A DNA stretch of 64,000 nucleotides from Sphingomonas sp. FARSPH. GTDB lineage: Bacteria; Pseudomonadota; Alphaproteobacteria; Sphingomonadales; Sphingomonadaceae. A program made the position numbers and the translations under genes. The notes under the pieces were generated by a model. The model ran no database searches, was not told where the DNA came from, and saw nothing but the letters and a program-made list of their open reading frames with translations. The DNA lies in the NCBI RefSeq assembly GCF_003355005.1, contig NZ_CP029985.1, forward strand, positions 1,107,001 through 1,171,000, in the 5' to 3' direction. Shown here in pieces: positions 16,982 to 25,680 of this stretch. Each line of letters begins with the position of its first letter. Position 1 is the first letter of the stretch.

Positions 16982-17665
16982 TCACTCGGCGCGCAGGCGA
17001 TAACCGACGCCCAGTTCGTTGGCGATGACGCTACCCACCGGCTGCGGCGCCTCCAGCTTCTGGCGCAGGTTGCGCACGACGATGCGGAGGTATTCGATAC
17101 GCGGGTCCTCATCGCCGCTCCAGGCGGCGGCGATGATCCGGTCGTGCGTGACAACCCGGCCGATATGCTGCGCGAGCTGCGCTAGGACGTCATATTCCTT
17201 GCGCGTCAGGTGCACCTCCTCCTCTGCGCGCATCACCAGACGGCGGTCGAGGTCGATCGTCAACGTCGCCGTCCGCACCACCTGCGGCGCCCGCCCCGCC
17301 CCGCCGCGGTGGCGCAGCGCGACGCGCAGGCGGGCGAGCAGCTCGTCGGTGTCGAACGGCTTGGTGACGTAATCGTCCGCGCCGAGGTCGAGCGCGGCGA
17401 CCTTTTCCTCGGTCGCATCGCGCGCGGACACGACGAGCAGCACGCGCCCCTCCTTGCCGCGCAGCAAGGGCACGAGGCCGAGCCCGTCGCGGTCGGGCAG
17501 ACCGAGGTCGAGCAACACCGCGTCCGGATGCTCCGCCGCGGCGACCGCCAGTGCGTCTCGCCCGTCACGCGCCTCGACGACGCGATACCCCGCCTGAGCG
17601 AGCGTATTGTGGAGCAGGCGGCGGATCGCGACCTCATCGTCGACGACCAGGACGGTGGCGGGCAT
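16982..17665 (-). CDS. kdpE: KdpE response regulator
   Basis: A 227-residue OmpR-type response regulator. The receiver domain has VVDDE, the phospho-acceptor Asp in AVLLDLGLPDRDG and VTKPFD. It is followed by a winged-helix DNA-binding domain with EEEVHLTRKEYDVLAQLAQHIGRVVTHD and a C-terminal YRL. KdpE activates transcription of the high-affinity K+ ATPase kdpFABC when phosphorylated by KdpD. The start is one base downstream of the kdpD stop. No kdpFAB genes are present beside it, only a kdpC scar, so its target here is uncertain. Confidence 0.9.
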   Translation of the reverse strand: MPATVLVVDDEVAIRRLLHNTLAQAGYRVVEARDGRDALAVAAAEHPDAVLLDLGLPDRDGLGLVPLLRGKEGRVLLVVSARDATEEKVAALDLGADDYVTKPFDTDELLARLRVALRHRGGAGRAPQVVRTATLTIDLDRRLVMRAEEEVHLTRKEYDVLAQLAQHIGRVVTHDRIIAAAWSGDEDPRIEYLRIVVRNLRQKLEAPQPVGSVIANELGVGYRLRAE

Positions 17666-17666
17666 G

Positions 17667-20363
17667 TCAGATATCCTCGAGGGGCACGTCGCGCACGATC
17701 AGCGGATGGGGAAAGACGAGCGCGAACGCCGCCCCCGTACCGTCCGTGCGGTTGCCCGCCTCGACGCCCATCCCCATCGCTTCCGCAAACGCCTTGACGA
17801 TGGCAAGGCCAAGGCCGGTGCCGCCGATTGCGCGGTCGGACCCTTCCAGCCGGCGGAACGTCTCGAACACCTCCGCCTCGTGCCCCGGCGGCAGGCCGGG
17901 CCCATGATCGAGCACCGCCAGGCGCAGCACCCCGTAGCTGTGGCGCCCCTCGACGACGATCTCCGTCCCCGGATCGGCATAGCGCCCGGCATTGTCGAGC
18001 AGGTTGAGCAGGCAATGGTGGAGCAATTGCGGATCGGCGCGGACGAGCGGCAGGTCGGGCGGCACGTCGAGGCGGACGTTATGCCCCTCCAGCGCGCGGC
18101 GGGCGTCATGCGCCGCGCCCGTCACCGCATCGCCCAGGTCGATCGGCTCGACGCGCAGCTTGAGCGCGCCCGCTTCCACCCGCGCCATGTCGAGCAGATT
18201 GGCGACGAAGCGGTTGAGCCGCGCTGCCTCTCCCTCGATCGTCGCGACCAAAGCCGGCGCCTCGTCGCGCGCGACGCCCTGGCGAAGCTGTGCCGCGGCC
18301 GCCATTACCGCGGTCAGCGGCGTGCGCAGGTCGTGGCTGACCGACGAGAGCAGCGCCGCGCGCAGCCGGTCGCGCGTGCGCACCGCATCGACGTCCCTGA
18401 TCTCCGCCTCCAGCCGCAGCCGCTCCAGCACCAGCGCGGCCTGGTCGATCAGGCCGGTGAGCAGCGGCAGCCGGTCCGCGCGCACCGGCTCACCGCCGCT
18501 GTCGCTGGCGAGGCCGAGCACGGCGAGCGTCCGCTCGCCCGCCTTGAGCGGCTGGAACAGCCATTCCGACGCCGCGAGCGTCGCCGATCCCTTGCCCGCG
18601 GGGGTGCCGGTGTCGAACGCCCAGTTCGCCGCGGCCATATCCATCGTCTCGAGGCGGTAGTCGGCGCTGGTCGCCGCCGCGACCGCGAGGCCACCGCCCC
18701 CCGGCGCCGGGGTCAGCAGCACGACCTGCACGTCGAACAACCGACGTATGTCGTCGCAGATGACGCGCCCCGCCTCCGCCGGGTCGTTGATGCCGCCGAG
18801 GCGATGGAGGAAACCCGCCAGCGTCGCATTGGCGCGCGCGCTGGCGGCGGCGAGGTCCGCTTGCGCCCTGACGCGTGCGGTCAGCTGGCTGGTCGCGATG
18901 GCGACGCCGAGCAGCACGAAGATCGAGACGACGTTTTCGGGATTGCTGACGCTGAGCGTGCCGACCGGGGGCAGGAAGAAGAAGTTGTAGGCGAGGCTGG
19001 AGGCGAGGCCGGCGAACAGGCCGGTGCGCAGGCCATAGAGGCTTGCCGCCGCCATGACCGGCAGCAGATAGAGGAGCGCGACGTTGCCGAGGTTGAGGAC
19101 ATGGAACAGCGCGCTCGCCAGCATCGTCACCAGCGCGACGCCGGCCAGCGTCACCGCGTAACCCGTCGGCGAGCCCCAGCTGCCGCGCGGTCGCACCATC
19201 CGCTCACGACGCGACGCATCGCCGGTGGCGGAGCCCTCGACCGGCAGGACATGGACGGTGACGCCCGGTGTCTCGCGCACCAGTTGGTCGACCACCGAAC
19301 CGTGGCGCAATTCGAACCAGCGCGAACGTTTCGACTTGCCGACCACGAGCTGGGTCGCACGCGCATCCGCCAGGAAATCGCGGATACCCTCGACCACGGT
19401 CGGCGCGGGCACGGTCGCGACCGCCGCCCCCAATTGCGTCGCCAGCGTCATCGTCGCCGCCAGCCGGCGGTGCTGCGCCTCGCCGAATTGCGCGGTGCGC
19501 GGCGTATCGATGAACAGGGCGGTCCACGGCGCATGCAGCGCGTCGGCGGCGCGCTTCGCCGCGCGGACCAGCTCGTCAGCCCCCGGAAATTCGCTGACCG
19601 CGACGACAAGACGCTCGCCGCCCGCCCAGGTGCCGCCAACGCCCAGCGAGCGGACATGGTCGAGCATCTGCGCATCGACCGCCTGCGCCGCGCGGCGCAG
19701 CGCCAGTTCGCGCAACGCCGACAGGTTGGATTTCGAGAAGAAGTGCGACAGCGCGCGCGTCGCCTCCTGCGGCAGATAGACCTTGCCCGCCTTCAGCCGC
19801 TCGATCAGCTCGTCGGGCGGGATGTCGACGACTTCGATTTCGGCCGCCTCCAGGATACGGTCGGGCACCGTCTCGCGCACGCGGACGCGGGTGAAGCTGG
19901 CGACGACGTCGTTCAGGCTCTCGACGTGCTGGATGTTGACTGTCGTATAGACGTCGATGCCCGCCGCGAGCAGCTCCTCGACGTCCTGGTAGCGCTTGGG
20001 GTGCCGGCTGCCTGGCGCGTTGGTGTGCGCGAGTTCGTCCACCAGCGCGAGCCGGGGGCTGCGCGCGAGCACCGCGTCGATGTCCATTTCGTGCAGCGTG
20101 CGCCCTTCGTAGGCGACGGCACGGCGCGGCACGATCTCCTGCCCGCGCACCAGGGCCTCGGTTTCGACGCGCCCGTGCGTCTCGACCACCGCGACGACGA
20201 CGTCGACGCCGTCGCGCCGCCGCGCCGTGCCTTCCGACAGCATCTCGAACGTCTTGCCGACGCCGGGGGCCGCGCCGAGGAAGATCTTCAGACGGCCACG
20301 CCCCTCCTGCGCGGCGGCGCGCAACAGGGCGTCGGGATCGGGGCGCGGATCGTCCCCCGCCAT
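17667..20363 (-). CDS. kdpD: KdpD sensor histidine kinase
   Basis: An 898-residue KdpD. The N-terminal KdpD domain carries a Walker A motif GAAPGVGKT (30-38). A universal-stress-like domain follows, with SEFPGADELVRAAKRAA and VGKSKRSRW. Four closely spaced membrane helices (~395-500) come next, then a GAF-like region, the HisKA dimerisation domain (SSVSHDLRTPLTAV) and a HATPase domain (NLLDNAGRYADPG, DHGPGLPPG, GGTGLGLAIVKAF). It senses K+ limitation or osmotic upshift. The start codon overlaps the stop of the kdpC remnant (ATGA), the arrangement expected of an intact kdpFABCDE operon. Confidence 0.93.
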   Translation of the reverse strand: MAGDDPRPDPDALLRAAAQEGRGRLKIFLGAAPGVGKTFEMLSEGTARRRDGVDVVVAVVETHGRVETEALVRGQEIVPRRAVAYEGRTLHEMDIDAVLARSPRLALVDELAHTNAPGSRHPKRYQDVEELLAAGIDVYTTVNIQHVESLNDVVASFTRVRVRETVPDRILEAAEIEVVDIPPDELIERLKAGKVYLPQEATRALSHFFSKSNLSALRELALRRAAQAVDAQMLDHVRSLGVGGTWAGGERLVVAVSEFPGADELVRAAKRAADALHAPWTALFIDTPRTAQFGEAQHRRLAATMTLATQLGAAVATVPAPTVVEGIRDFLADARATQLVVGKSKRSRWFELRHGSVVDQLVRETPGVTVHVLPVEGSATGDASRRERMVRPRGSWGSPTGYAVTLAGVALVTMLASALFHVLNLGNVALLYLLPVMAAASLYGLRTGLFAGLASSLAYNFFFLPPVGTLSVSNPENVVSIFVLLGVAIATSQLTARVRAQADLAAASARANATLAGFLHRLGGINDPAEAGRVICDDIRRLFDVQVVLLTPAPGGGGLAVAAATSADYRLETMDMAAANWAFDTGTPAGKGSATLAASEWLFQPLKAGERTLAVLGLASDSGGEPVRADRLPLLTGLIDQAALVLERLRLEAEIRDVDAVRTRDRLRAALLSSVSHDLRTPLTAVMAAAAQLRQGVARDEAPALVATIEGEAARLNRFVANLLDMARVEAGALKLRVEPIDLGDAVTGAAHDARRALEGHNVRLDVPPDLPLVRADPQLLHHCLLNLLDNAGRYADPGTEIVVEGRHSYGVLRLAVLDHGPGLPPGHEAEVFETFRRLEGSDRAIGGTGLGLAIVKAFAEAMGMGVEAGNRTDGTGAAFALVFPHPLIVRDVPLEDI

Positions 20364-20551
20364 CAGTTTGCCCGCCGGTCTTGCACGAGCGCGCTGATCG
20401 CCCGCCCGATCAAGCTCGCGCCTATCGGACCGCCCGCGCCGCCGTAAGAGAGACGCCCCTGTGTCCGGGGCAAGATCGTCTGGCCGATACCGGTGATGGT
20501 CATCGCGACAGGATAGACCAGCCCGCGCGGGATCGCGACTGGCATCGTCAT
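20363..20551 (-). pseudogene. kdpC remnant
   Basis: A 62-codon frame that resembles only the N-terminal part of KdpC. RGLVYPVAMTITGIGQTILPR matches the membrane anchor (consensus like TGxxYPLxxTxxxQxxFP), and QGRLSYGGAGGPIGASLIGRAI matches the following NGSLI..GSALIGQ segment. The rest of KdpC (~130 residues) is missing and the frame ends in SALVQDRRAN. Its stop overlaps the kdpD start, as in intact operons. kdpF, kdpA and kdpB are absent upstream, where an Lrp-type gene sits instead. I infer a deletion that removed the ATPase genes and most of kdpC while leaving the regulators. Confidence 0.6.
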
Positions 20552-20681
20552 CCTGGTCGCGGGACCGAAGACGAAACGCGGTTCTCGACCACGACTCTTC
20601 TCGTCTGCCGCCTGCGAGAGGGACCGCCCTGGGTTCTGCCGGCCCGGCGACAGGATCGGTGAAAGGAAGACAACGGTGAGG

Positions 20682-21167
20682 TCACACGCCCGCGTCGCGG
20701 ATCGTTTCCATCGCGACGAAGGTCGACGTGTTCGCGACGTGCGGCAAGGCCGAGATGCGCTCGCCCAGCACCTCGCGGTACCGCCGAATGTCCGCGGTGC
20801 GCACCTTGAGCAGATAGTCGAAGCTGCTCGCGATCATGTGGCATTCCTCGACCTCGGGAATCCGCAACACCGCGCGGCGGAACTCGTCGAGCGCCGCCTC
20901 GCGCGTGTCGGACAGCTTCACCTCGGTAAAGGCGATATGGTCGAGCCCGAGCCGCGCCGGATCGACGATCGCGCGAAAGCCCAGAATATAGCCCTGGTCG
21001 ATCAGGCGCCGCATCCGCACCTGGCACGGCGTCTTCGACAGTCCCACCCGCTTCGCCAGTTCGGTGACGGAGATGCGCCCCTCCGCGCGCAACACATCGA
21101 TGATCTTGCGGTCGAACACGTCGATCGGCGCGACACCGGCGGGTTTGGCAGGCGATTGATCCGTCAT
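20682..21167 (-). CDS. Lrp/AsnC-family regulator, probable PutR
   Basis: A 161-residue Lrp-type regulator. The N-terminal HTH (IDVFDRKIIDVLRAEGRISVTELAKRVGLSKTPCQVRMRRL) is followed by a RAM ligand-binding domain (GFRAIVDPARLGLDHIAFTEVKL ... VEECHMIASSFDYLLKVR). It is divergent from putA, and alphaproteobacterial PutA proteins without a DNA-binding domain are commonly controlled by such a neighbour (PutR), which activates putA with proline. The shared gap of about 106 bases should contain the operator. Identity as PutR is inferred from context. Confidence 0.85.
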   Translation of the reverse strand: MTDQSPAKPAGVAPIDVFDRKIIDVLRAEGRISVTELAKRVGLSKTPCQVRMRRLIDQGYILGFRAIVDPARLGLDHIAFTEVKLSDTREAALDEFRRAVLRIPEVEECHMIASSFDYLLKVRTADIRRYREVLGERISALPHVANTSTFVAMETIRDAGV

Positions 21168-21273
21168 GAACCCTCAAATCGATGCTTTCGGCGCGATACT
21201 GGTCGAAATCCGGTCGGATCGCCAGACCGGAAAGGCTTATGGGCGGATGACCCCAGAGGATCGATCCCACGCC

Positions 21274-24200
21274 ATGACGACGCCGCCCTTCGCCGATTTC
21301 GCGCCCCCCATCCGCCCGGCCACGCCGCTGCGCGATGCGCTCACCGCCGCCTATCGCCGGCCCGAGCCCGAATGCCTCGCGCCGCTGCTTGACCAGGCGA
21401 CATTGCCCGACGCGGTCCGCACCGCCGCGGCGCAGACCGCAACCGGCCTCGTCACCGCGCTGCGTGCCAAGCACAAGGGCACCGGCGTCGAAGGGCTCGT
21501 CCAGGAATATGCGCTGTCCAGCCAGGAAGGCGTCGCGCTGATGTGCCTCGCCGAGGCGTTGCTGCGCATCCCCGACACCGCGACGCGCGACGCGCTGATC
21601 CGCGACAAGATCGCCGGCGGCGACTGGCGTGCCCACGTCGGCGACGGCCGCTCGCTGTTCGTCAATGCCGCGACCTGGGGCCTCGTCGTCACCGGCAAGC
21701 TCGCCGGCAGCGTCAACGACAGCGGCCTCGGCGCCGCGCTCACCCGGCTGATCGCGCGCGCGGGCGAGCCCGTCATCCGCCGCGGTGTCGACATGGCGAT
21801 GCGCATGATGGGCGAGCAGTTCGTCACCGGCGAGACGATCGCGGAGGCGCTGAAGCGCGCCCGCCCGCTCGAGGCGCGCGGCTTCCGCTACAGCTACGAC
21901 ATGCTCGGCGAGGCGGCGACCACCGCGGCGGATGCGGAGCGTTATTATCGCGATTACGAGAATGCCGTGCGCGCGATCGGCGAGGCGGCGGCGGGCCGCG
22001 GCGTCTATGCCGGCCCTGGCATTTCCATCAAGCTGTCCGCGCTCCACCCGCGCTACGTCCGCGCGCAGGCGGACCGCGTGATGGGCGAATTGCTGCCGCG
22101 CGTGAAGGCGCTGGCACTGCTCGCGCGCCAGTACGACATCGGTTTCAATATCGACGCGGAGGAAGCCGACCGTCTCGAACTGTCGCTCGACCTGCTCGAA
22201 AGCCTCGCGACCGATCCCGACCTTGCACATTGGGACGGCCTCGGCTTCGTCGTCCAGGCCTATGGCAAGCGTTGCCCGTTCGTCATCGACTGGATCGTCG
22301 ACCTCGCCCGCCGTTCGCACCGGCGGATCATGGTCCGCCTCGTCAAGGGCGCCTATTGGGACGCGGAGATCAAGCGCGCGCAGGTCGACGGCCTCGCCGA
22401 CTTCCCCGTCTATACGCGCAAGATCCACACCGACGTCGCCTACATCGCCTGCGCGCGCAAATTGCTTGGCGCAAAGGACGCGGTCTTTCCCCAGTTCGCG
22501 ACGCACAATGCGCAGACTCTCGCCACCATCTACGAGCTGGCGGGCACGGATTTCGCGGTCGGCGACTATGAGTTCCAGTGCCTGCACGGCATGGGCGAGC
22601 CGCTGTACGACGAGGTCGTCGGCCCGGAAAAGCTGAACCGGCCGTGCCGCATCTACGCGCCGGTCGGCACGCACGAGACGTTGCTGGCGTACCTCGTCCG
22701 CCGCCTGCTCGAAAACGGCGCCAACTCGTCGTTCGTCAACCGTATCGCAGACCCCGAAGTGCCGATCACCGATCTCGTCGCCGATCCGGTCGACGCGGTC
22801 CGCGCGATGGCGTCATCGGCCGTCGGGCCCGGCCAGAAGAACCCGCATATCGCCTTGCCCCGCGACCTGTACGGCGCGCGCGCCAATTCGGCGGGCCTCG
22901 ACCTCAGCGACGAGCATATGCTGGCGATGCTCGCGCAGGCGATGGCCGCCGCCGGACCGTGGGAGGCGGGCGTCGAAGGTGCGCCGCGCGACGTGCTCAA
23001 CCCCGCCGACCATCGCGACCGCGTCGGCGTGGTGCGCGAACTGTCGGTCGATCAGGCGCGCGATGCCGCGCATGTCGCCGCCGCCGCCGCGCCCGGCTGG
23101 GCCGCGACCGCACCGACGGCGCGTGCCGCGATCCTCGATCGCGCGGCCGATGCGATGCAGGCGAAGATGCCCGAGCTGCTCGCGCTGATCGTGCGCGAGG
23201 CGGGCAAGTCGCTGCCCAATGCCATCGCCGAGGTGCGCGAGGCGATCGATTTCCTGCGCTATTACGCCGAACAGGCGCGCACGACGCTCGCCGCCGCGCC
23301 CGCGCCGCTCGGCGTCGTCACCTGCATCAGCCCGTGGAACTTCCCACTCGCGATCTTCATCGGCCAGGTCGCCGCCGCGCTCGTCGCGGGCAATGCCGTG
23401 CTTGCCAAGCCGGCGGAGGAGACGCCGCTGATCGCCGCGCAGGGCATCGACCTGCTGCACCAGGCGGGCGTGCCGATCGACGTGCTGCACTTCGTTCCGG
23501 GCGACGGCGCGATCGGCGCGGCGCTGGTCGCGGCGCCGGAAACCGCGGCGGTGATGTTCACCGGATCGACCGAGGTCGCACGCCTGATCCAGAAGGAACT
23601 GGCCAAGCGCCTGTCGCCCGCCGGCGCGCCGATCCCGCTGATCGCGGAGACGGGCGGGCAGAATGCGATGATCGTCGATTCGAGCGCGCTCGCCGAACAG
23701 GTGGTGGCCGACGTCATCGCCTCCGCCTTCGACAGCGCGGGCCAGCGCTGCTCGGCGCTGCGCGTGCTGTGCCTGCAGGAAGAGGTCGCCGATCGCACGC
23801 TGGCGATGATCAAGGGCGCGCTGCACGAGCTGTCGATCGGCCGCACCGATGCGCTGAAGGTCGACATCGGCCCGGTCATCACCGCAGAGGCGAAGGCGAA
23901 TATCGAGGCGCACGTCGATAAGATGCGCAAGAGCGGCCATCGCGTCGAGCAGCTGACGCTTGCCGGCGACACCGCCAACGGTACCTTCGTCGCGCCGACG
24001 ATCGTCGAGCTGACCGACATCGGCGAGCTGGAGCGCGAGGTGTTCGGCCCCGTCCTCCACGTCGTCCGCTTCCGCCGCGCCGAACTCGACCGGCTGATCG
24101 ACCGGATCAACGGCACCGGTTACGGCCTCACCTTCGGCCTGCACACGCGCCTCGACGAGACGATCGCGCACGTCACCAGCCGGGTGAAGGCGGGCAACCT

Positions 24201-24903
24201 CTACATCAACCGCAACGTCATCGGCGCGGTCGTCGGCGTGCAGCCGTTCGGCGGTCGCGGCCTGTCGGGCACGGGCCCTAAGGCGGGCGGCCCGCTCTAC
24301 CTCGGCCGGCTGGTCGCGGGCACGCCGGTGCCGCCGCCGATCGCGTCGGACCATGCCGACGCCGCCGCGCGCGATCTCGCGGTCTGGCTGGAGGATCAGG
24401 GCGATACCGCCGGCGCGAACCGGGTACGAACGGCGATCGCGACGTCTTTGCTCGGCGCGCAGACCGAGCTCGCGGGCCCGGTCGGCGAAACCAACGTCTA
24501 CGCGCTTCATCCGCGCGGCCGTGTGCTGCTGATGCCGCGGACGCGCGACGGGCTGGTCGAACAGCTCGGCGCGGCGCTCGCGGGCGGCAACGATCCGGTG
24601 ATCGCCGCCCCGGCAGGGCTCGCGGCCTCGCTCGCCGGCCTGCCCGAAGGCGTCGCGCACCGGCTGCACTGGGCGGCCGACTGGCGGCGTGAGGGGCCCT
24701 ATGCCGGCGCTTTGATCGAGGGCGACGCGGCGACGGTGGCGGACGCGCTGGCCGCGCTCGCGGACCTGCCCGGCCCGATCGTGCTGCCGCAGGCGTCGGG
24801 CAGCGGCTATCGCCTCGACTGGCTGGTCGAGGAGGTGTCGACCTCGATCAACACCACCGCCGCGGGCGGCAACGCCAGCCTGATGGTGCTGCCGACCAGC
24901 TGA
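21274..24903 (+). CDS. putA: Bifunctional proline dehydrogenase/P5C dehydrogenase PutA
   Basis: A ~1209-residue bifunctional enzyme oxidising proline to glutamate. The FAD-binding proline dehydrogenase barrel (~70-470) shows GISIKLSALHPRY and RLVKGAYWDAEIKRAQ. The aldehyde dehydrogenase module (~530-1010) shows FTGSTEVARLI, the Glu motif ETGGQNAMIVDSSA and catalytic Cys in DSAGQRCSALRVL. A C-terminal ALDH-like domain completes the chain. There is no N-terminal ribbon-helix-helix domain, so this PutA does not regulate itself; the divergent Lrp protein probably does. The frame is open from 21166. ATG 21274 is chosen, with ATG 21247 as an alternative, because earlier starts overlap the divergent gene's promoter region. 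Confidence 0.94.
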   Translation: MTTPPFADFAPPIRPATPLRDALTAAYRRPEPECLAPLLDQATLPDAVRTAAAQTATGLVTALRAKHKGTGVEGLVQEYALSSQEGVALMCLAEALLRIPDTATRDALIRDKIAGGDWRAHVGDGRSLFVNAATWGLVVTGKLAGSVNDSGLGAALTRLIARAGEPVIRRGVDMAMRMMGEQFVTGETIAEALKRARPLEARGFRYSYDMLGEAATTAADAERYYRDYENAVRAIGEAAAGRGVYAGPGISIKLSALHPRYVRAQADRVMGELLPRVKALALLARQYDIGFNIDAEEADRLELSLDLLESLATDPDLAHWDGLGFVVQAYGKRCPFVIDWIVDLARRSHRRIMVRLVKGAYWDAEIKRAQVDGLADFPVYTRKIHTDVAYIACARKLLGAKDAVFPQFATHNAQTLATIYELAGTDFAVGDYEFQCLHGMGEPLYDEVVGPEKLNRPCRIYAPVGTHETLLAYLVRRLLENGANSSFVNRIADPEVPITDLVADPVDAVRAMASSAVGPGQKNPHIALPRDLYGARANSAGLDLSDEHMLAMLAQAMAAAGPWEAGVEGAPRDVLNPADHRDRVGVVRELSVDQARDAAHVAAAAAPGWAATAPTARAAILDRAADAMQAKMPELLALIVREAGKSLPNAIAEVREAIDFLRYYAEQARTTLAAAPAPLGVVTCISPWNFPLAIFIGQVAAALVAGNAVLAKPAEETPLIAAQGIDLLHQAGVPIDVLHFVPGDGAIGAALVAAPETAAVMFTGSTEVARLIQKELAKRLSPAGAPIPLIAETGGQNAMIVDSSALAEQVVADVIASAFDSAGQRCSALRVLCLQEEVADRTLAMIKGALHELSIGRTDALKVDIGPVITAEAKANIEAHVDKMRKSGHRVEQLTLAGDTANGTFVAPTIVELTDIGELEREVFGPVLHVVRFRRAELDRLIDRINGTGYGLTFGLHTRLDETIAHVTSRVKAGNLYINRNVIGAVVGVQPFGGRGLSGTGPKAGGPLYLGRLVAGTPVPPPIASDHADAAARDLAVWLEDQGDTAGANRVRTAIATSLLGAQTELAGPVGETNVYALHPRGRVLLMPRTRDGLVEQLGAALAGGNDPVIAAPAGLAASLAGLPEGVAHRLHWAADWRREGPYAGALIEGDAATVADALAALADLPGPIVLPQASGSGYRLDWLVEEVSTSINTTAAGGNASLMVLPTS

Positions 24904-24920
24904 GGCGGGGGCCAAGACCG

Positions 24921-25021
24921 CCTCACCCTCACCCTTCCGCAGGCTTCGCCGCTCCCTCCCTCTCCCGATGGGAGAGGGAAGGGGCCCGCCCGGCGCAGCC
25001 GGGTGGGAAGGGTGAGGGTGA
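24921..25021. repeat. Multi-hairpin intergenic repeat between putA and the PPTase gene
   Basis: A structured intergenic element between convergent genes. The outer arms are a 16-bp perfect inverted repeat (24923-24938 with 25006-25021, TCACCCTCACCCTTCC and its complement). Inside is a 9-bp stem (CCCTCTCCC 24958-24966, GGGAGAGGG 24970-24978) with a 3-base loop, then a smaller CCCGGC/GCCGGG hairpin. Sequence of this style is scattered in sphingomonad genomes, from general knowledge. It probably serves as a bidirectional terminator or mRNA-stabilising element. Confidence 0.75.
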
Positions 25022-25050
25022 CGCCGTCCAAGACCGTTGCGTCGAACGGA

Positions 25051-25680
25051 TCACCCCGCCAGCGCCACTGCCGCTACCGAATCCTCGAAAGAGGCAAACC
25101 ACCCCCGGCTCGCGCCATCTGCCGACGACGCGGTAAAGCCAGCGCCGTCCAGCCGCGTCTCGATCGCCTCCGCTGCGATCCGCGATGCGATGCCCAGGCA
25201 TTTGGCATGCGCTTCCTTGGCCACCCAGCGGGCGAGCGCCTCGTCGTCGCGCATCACCGCACGCTCCGCGGTGGTAAAGGCATCGCGCGGCGGCGGAGCG
25301 GCACCCGCGGGTTCGATGTCCACGCCGATCGGCCCGCGCGCCACCCCGATCAGTGCGTGGGGCCAGCGCCCGGCGACGCTGACGCGCCAGCCCGCGGGCG
25401 CAATGACGACCGGCGCGCCCGCGCTGCTGCGACCGAACGACACGCGGTCGGGATGCACGCCCGACAGCTGCGCGAGCAACGCCCGTGCCAGCCGCCGCCG
25501 CATCCCCCGCATCGTCGCATCCGGCCGGGTCGCCAGATCGGCAAGGTCCTCCGCCGACAGGGTCGCGCGGCCGGCATCGACCATTGTCTGCGGGTCGTCG
25601 AGCCGCACCCGCCATACTAGCGCGCCGTCGCCGCGCGGCACGCCCGCGAGCGCGCCCGTCGCCCATACGGGCGGCATCAT
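25051..25680 (-). CDS. Sfp/HetI-type 4'-phosphopantetheinyl transferase
   Basis: A 209-residue phosphopantetheinyl transferase that would convert the thiolation domain of the adjacent synthetase to its holo form using coenzyme A. Superfamily motifs are GPIGVDIEP (Asp121 and Glu123, Mg2+ ligands) and RWVAKEAHAKCLG (W152xxKExxxK). The start ATG 25680 overlaps the stop of the synthetase gene; ATG 25677 directly follows in frame. The long open frame continuing upstream is only the antisense-free shadow of the synthetase. Coupling to the synthetase makes it the likely dedicated partner. Confidence 0.88.
   Translation of the reverse strand: MMPPVWATGALAGVPRGDGALVWRVRLDDPQTMVDAGRATLSAEDLADLATRPDATMRGMRRRLARALLAQLSGVHPDRVSFGRSSAGAPVVIAPAGWRVSVAGRWPHALIGVARGPIGVDIEPAGAAPPPRDAFTTAERAVMRDDEALARWVAKEAHAKCLGIASRIAAEAIETRLDGAGFTASSADGASRGWFASFEDSVAAVALAG

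Noticed and set aside
17607..20447. A 946-codon frame antisense to kdpD
   Set aside because: No recognisable motifs; kdpD on the other strand shows Walker, HisKA and ATPase motifs throughout.
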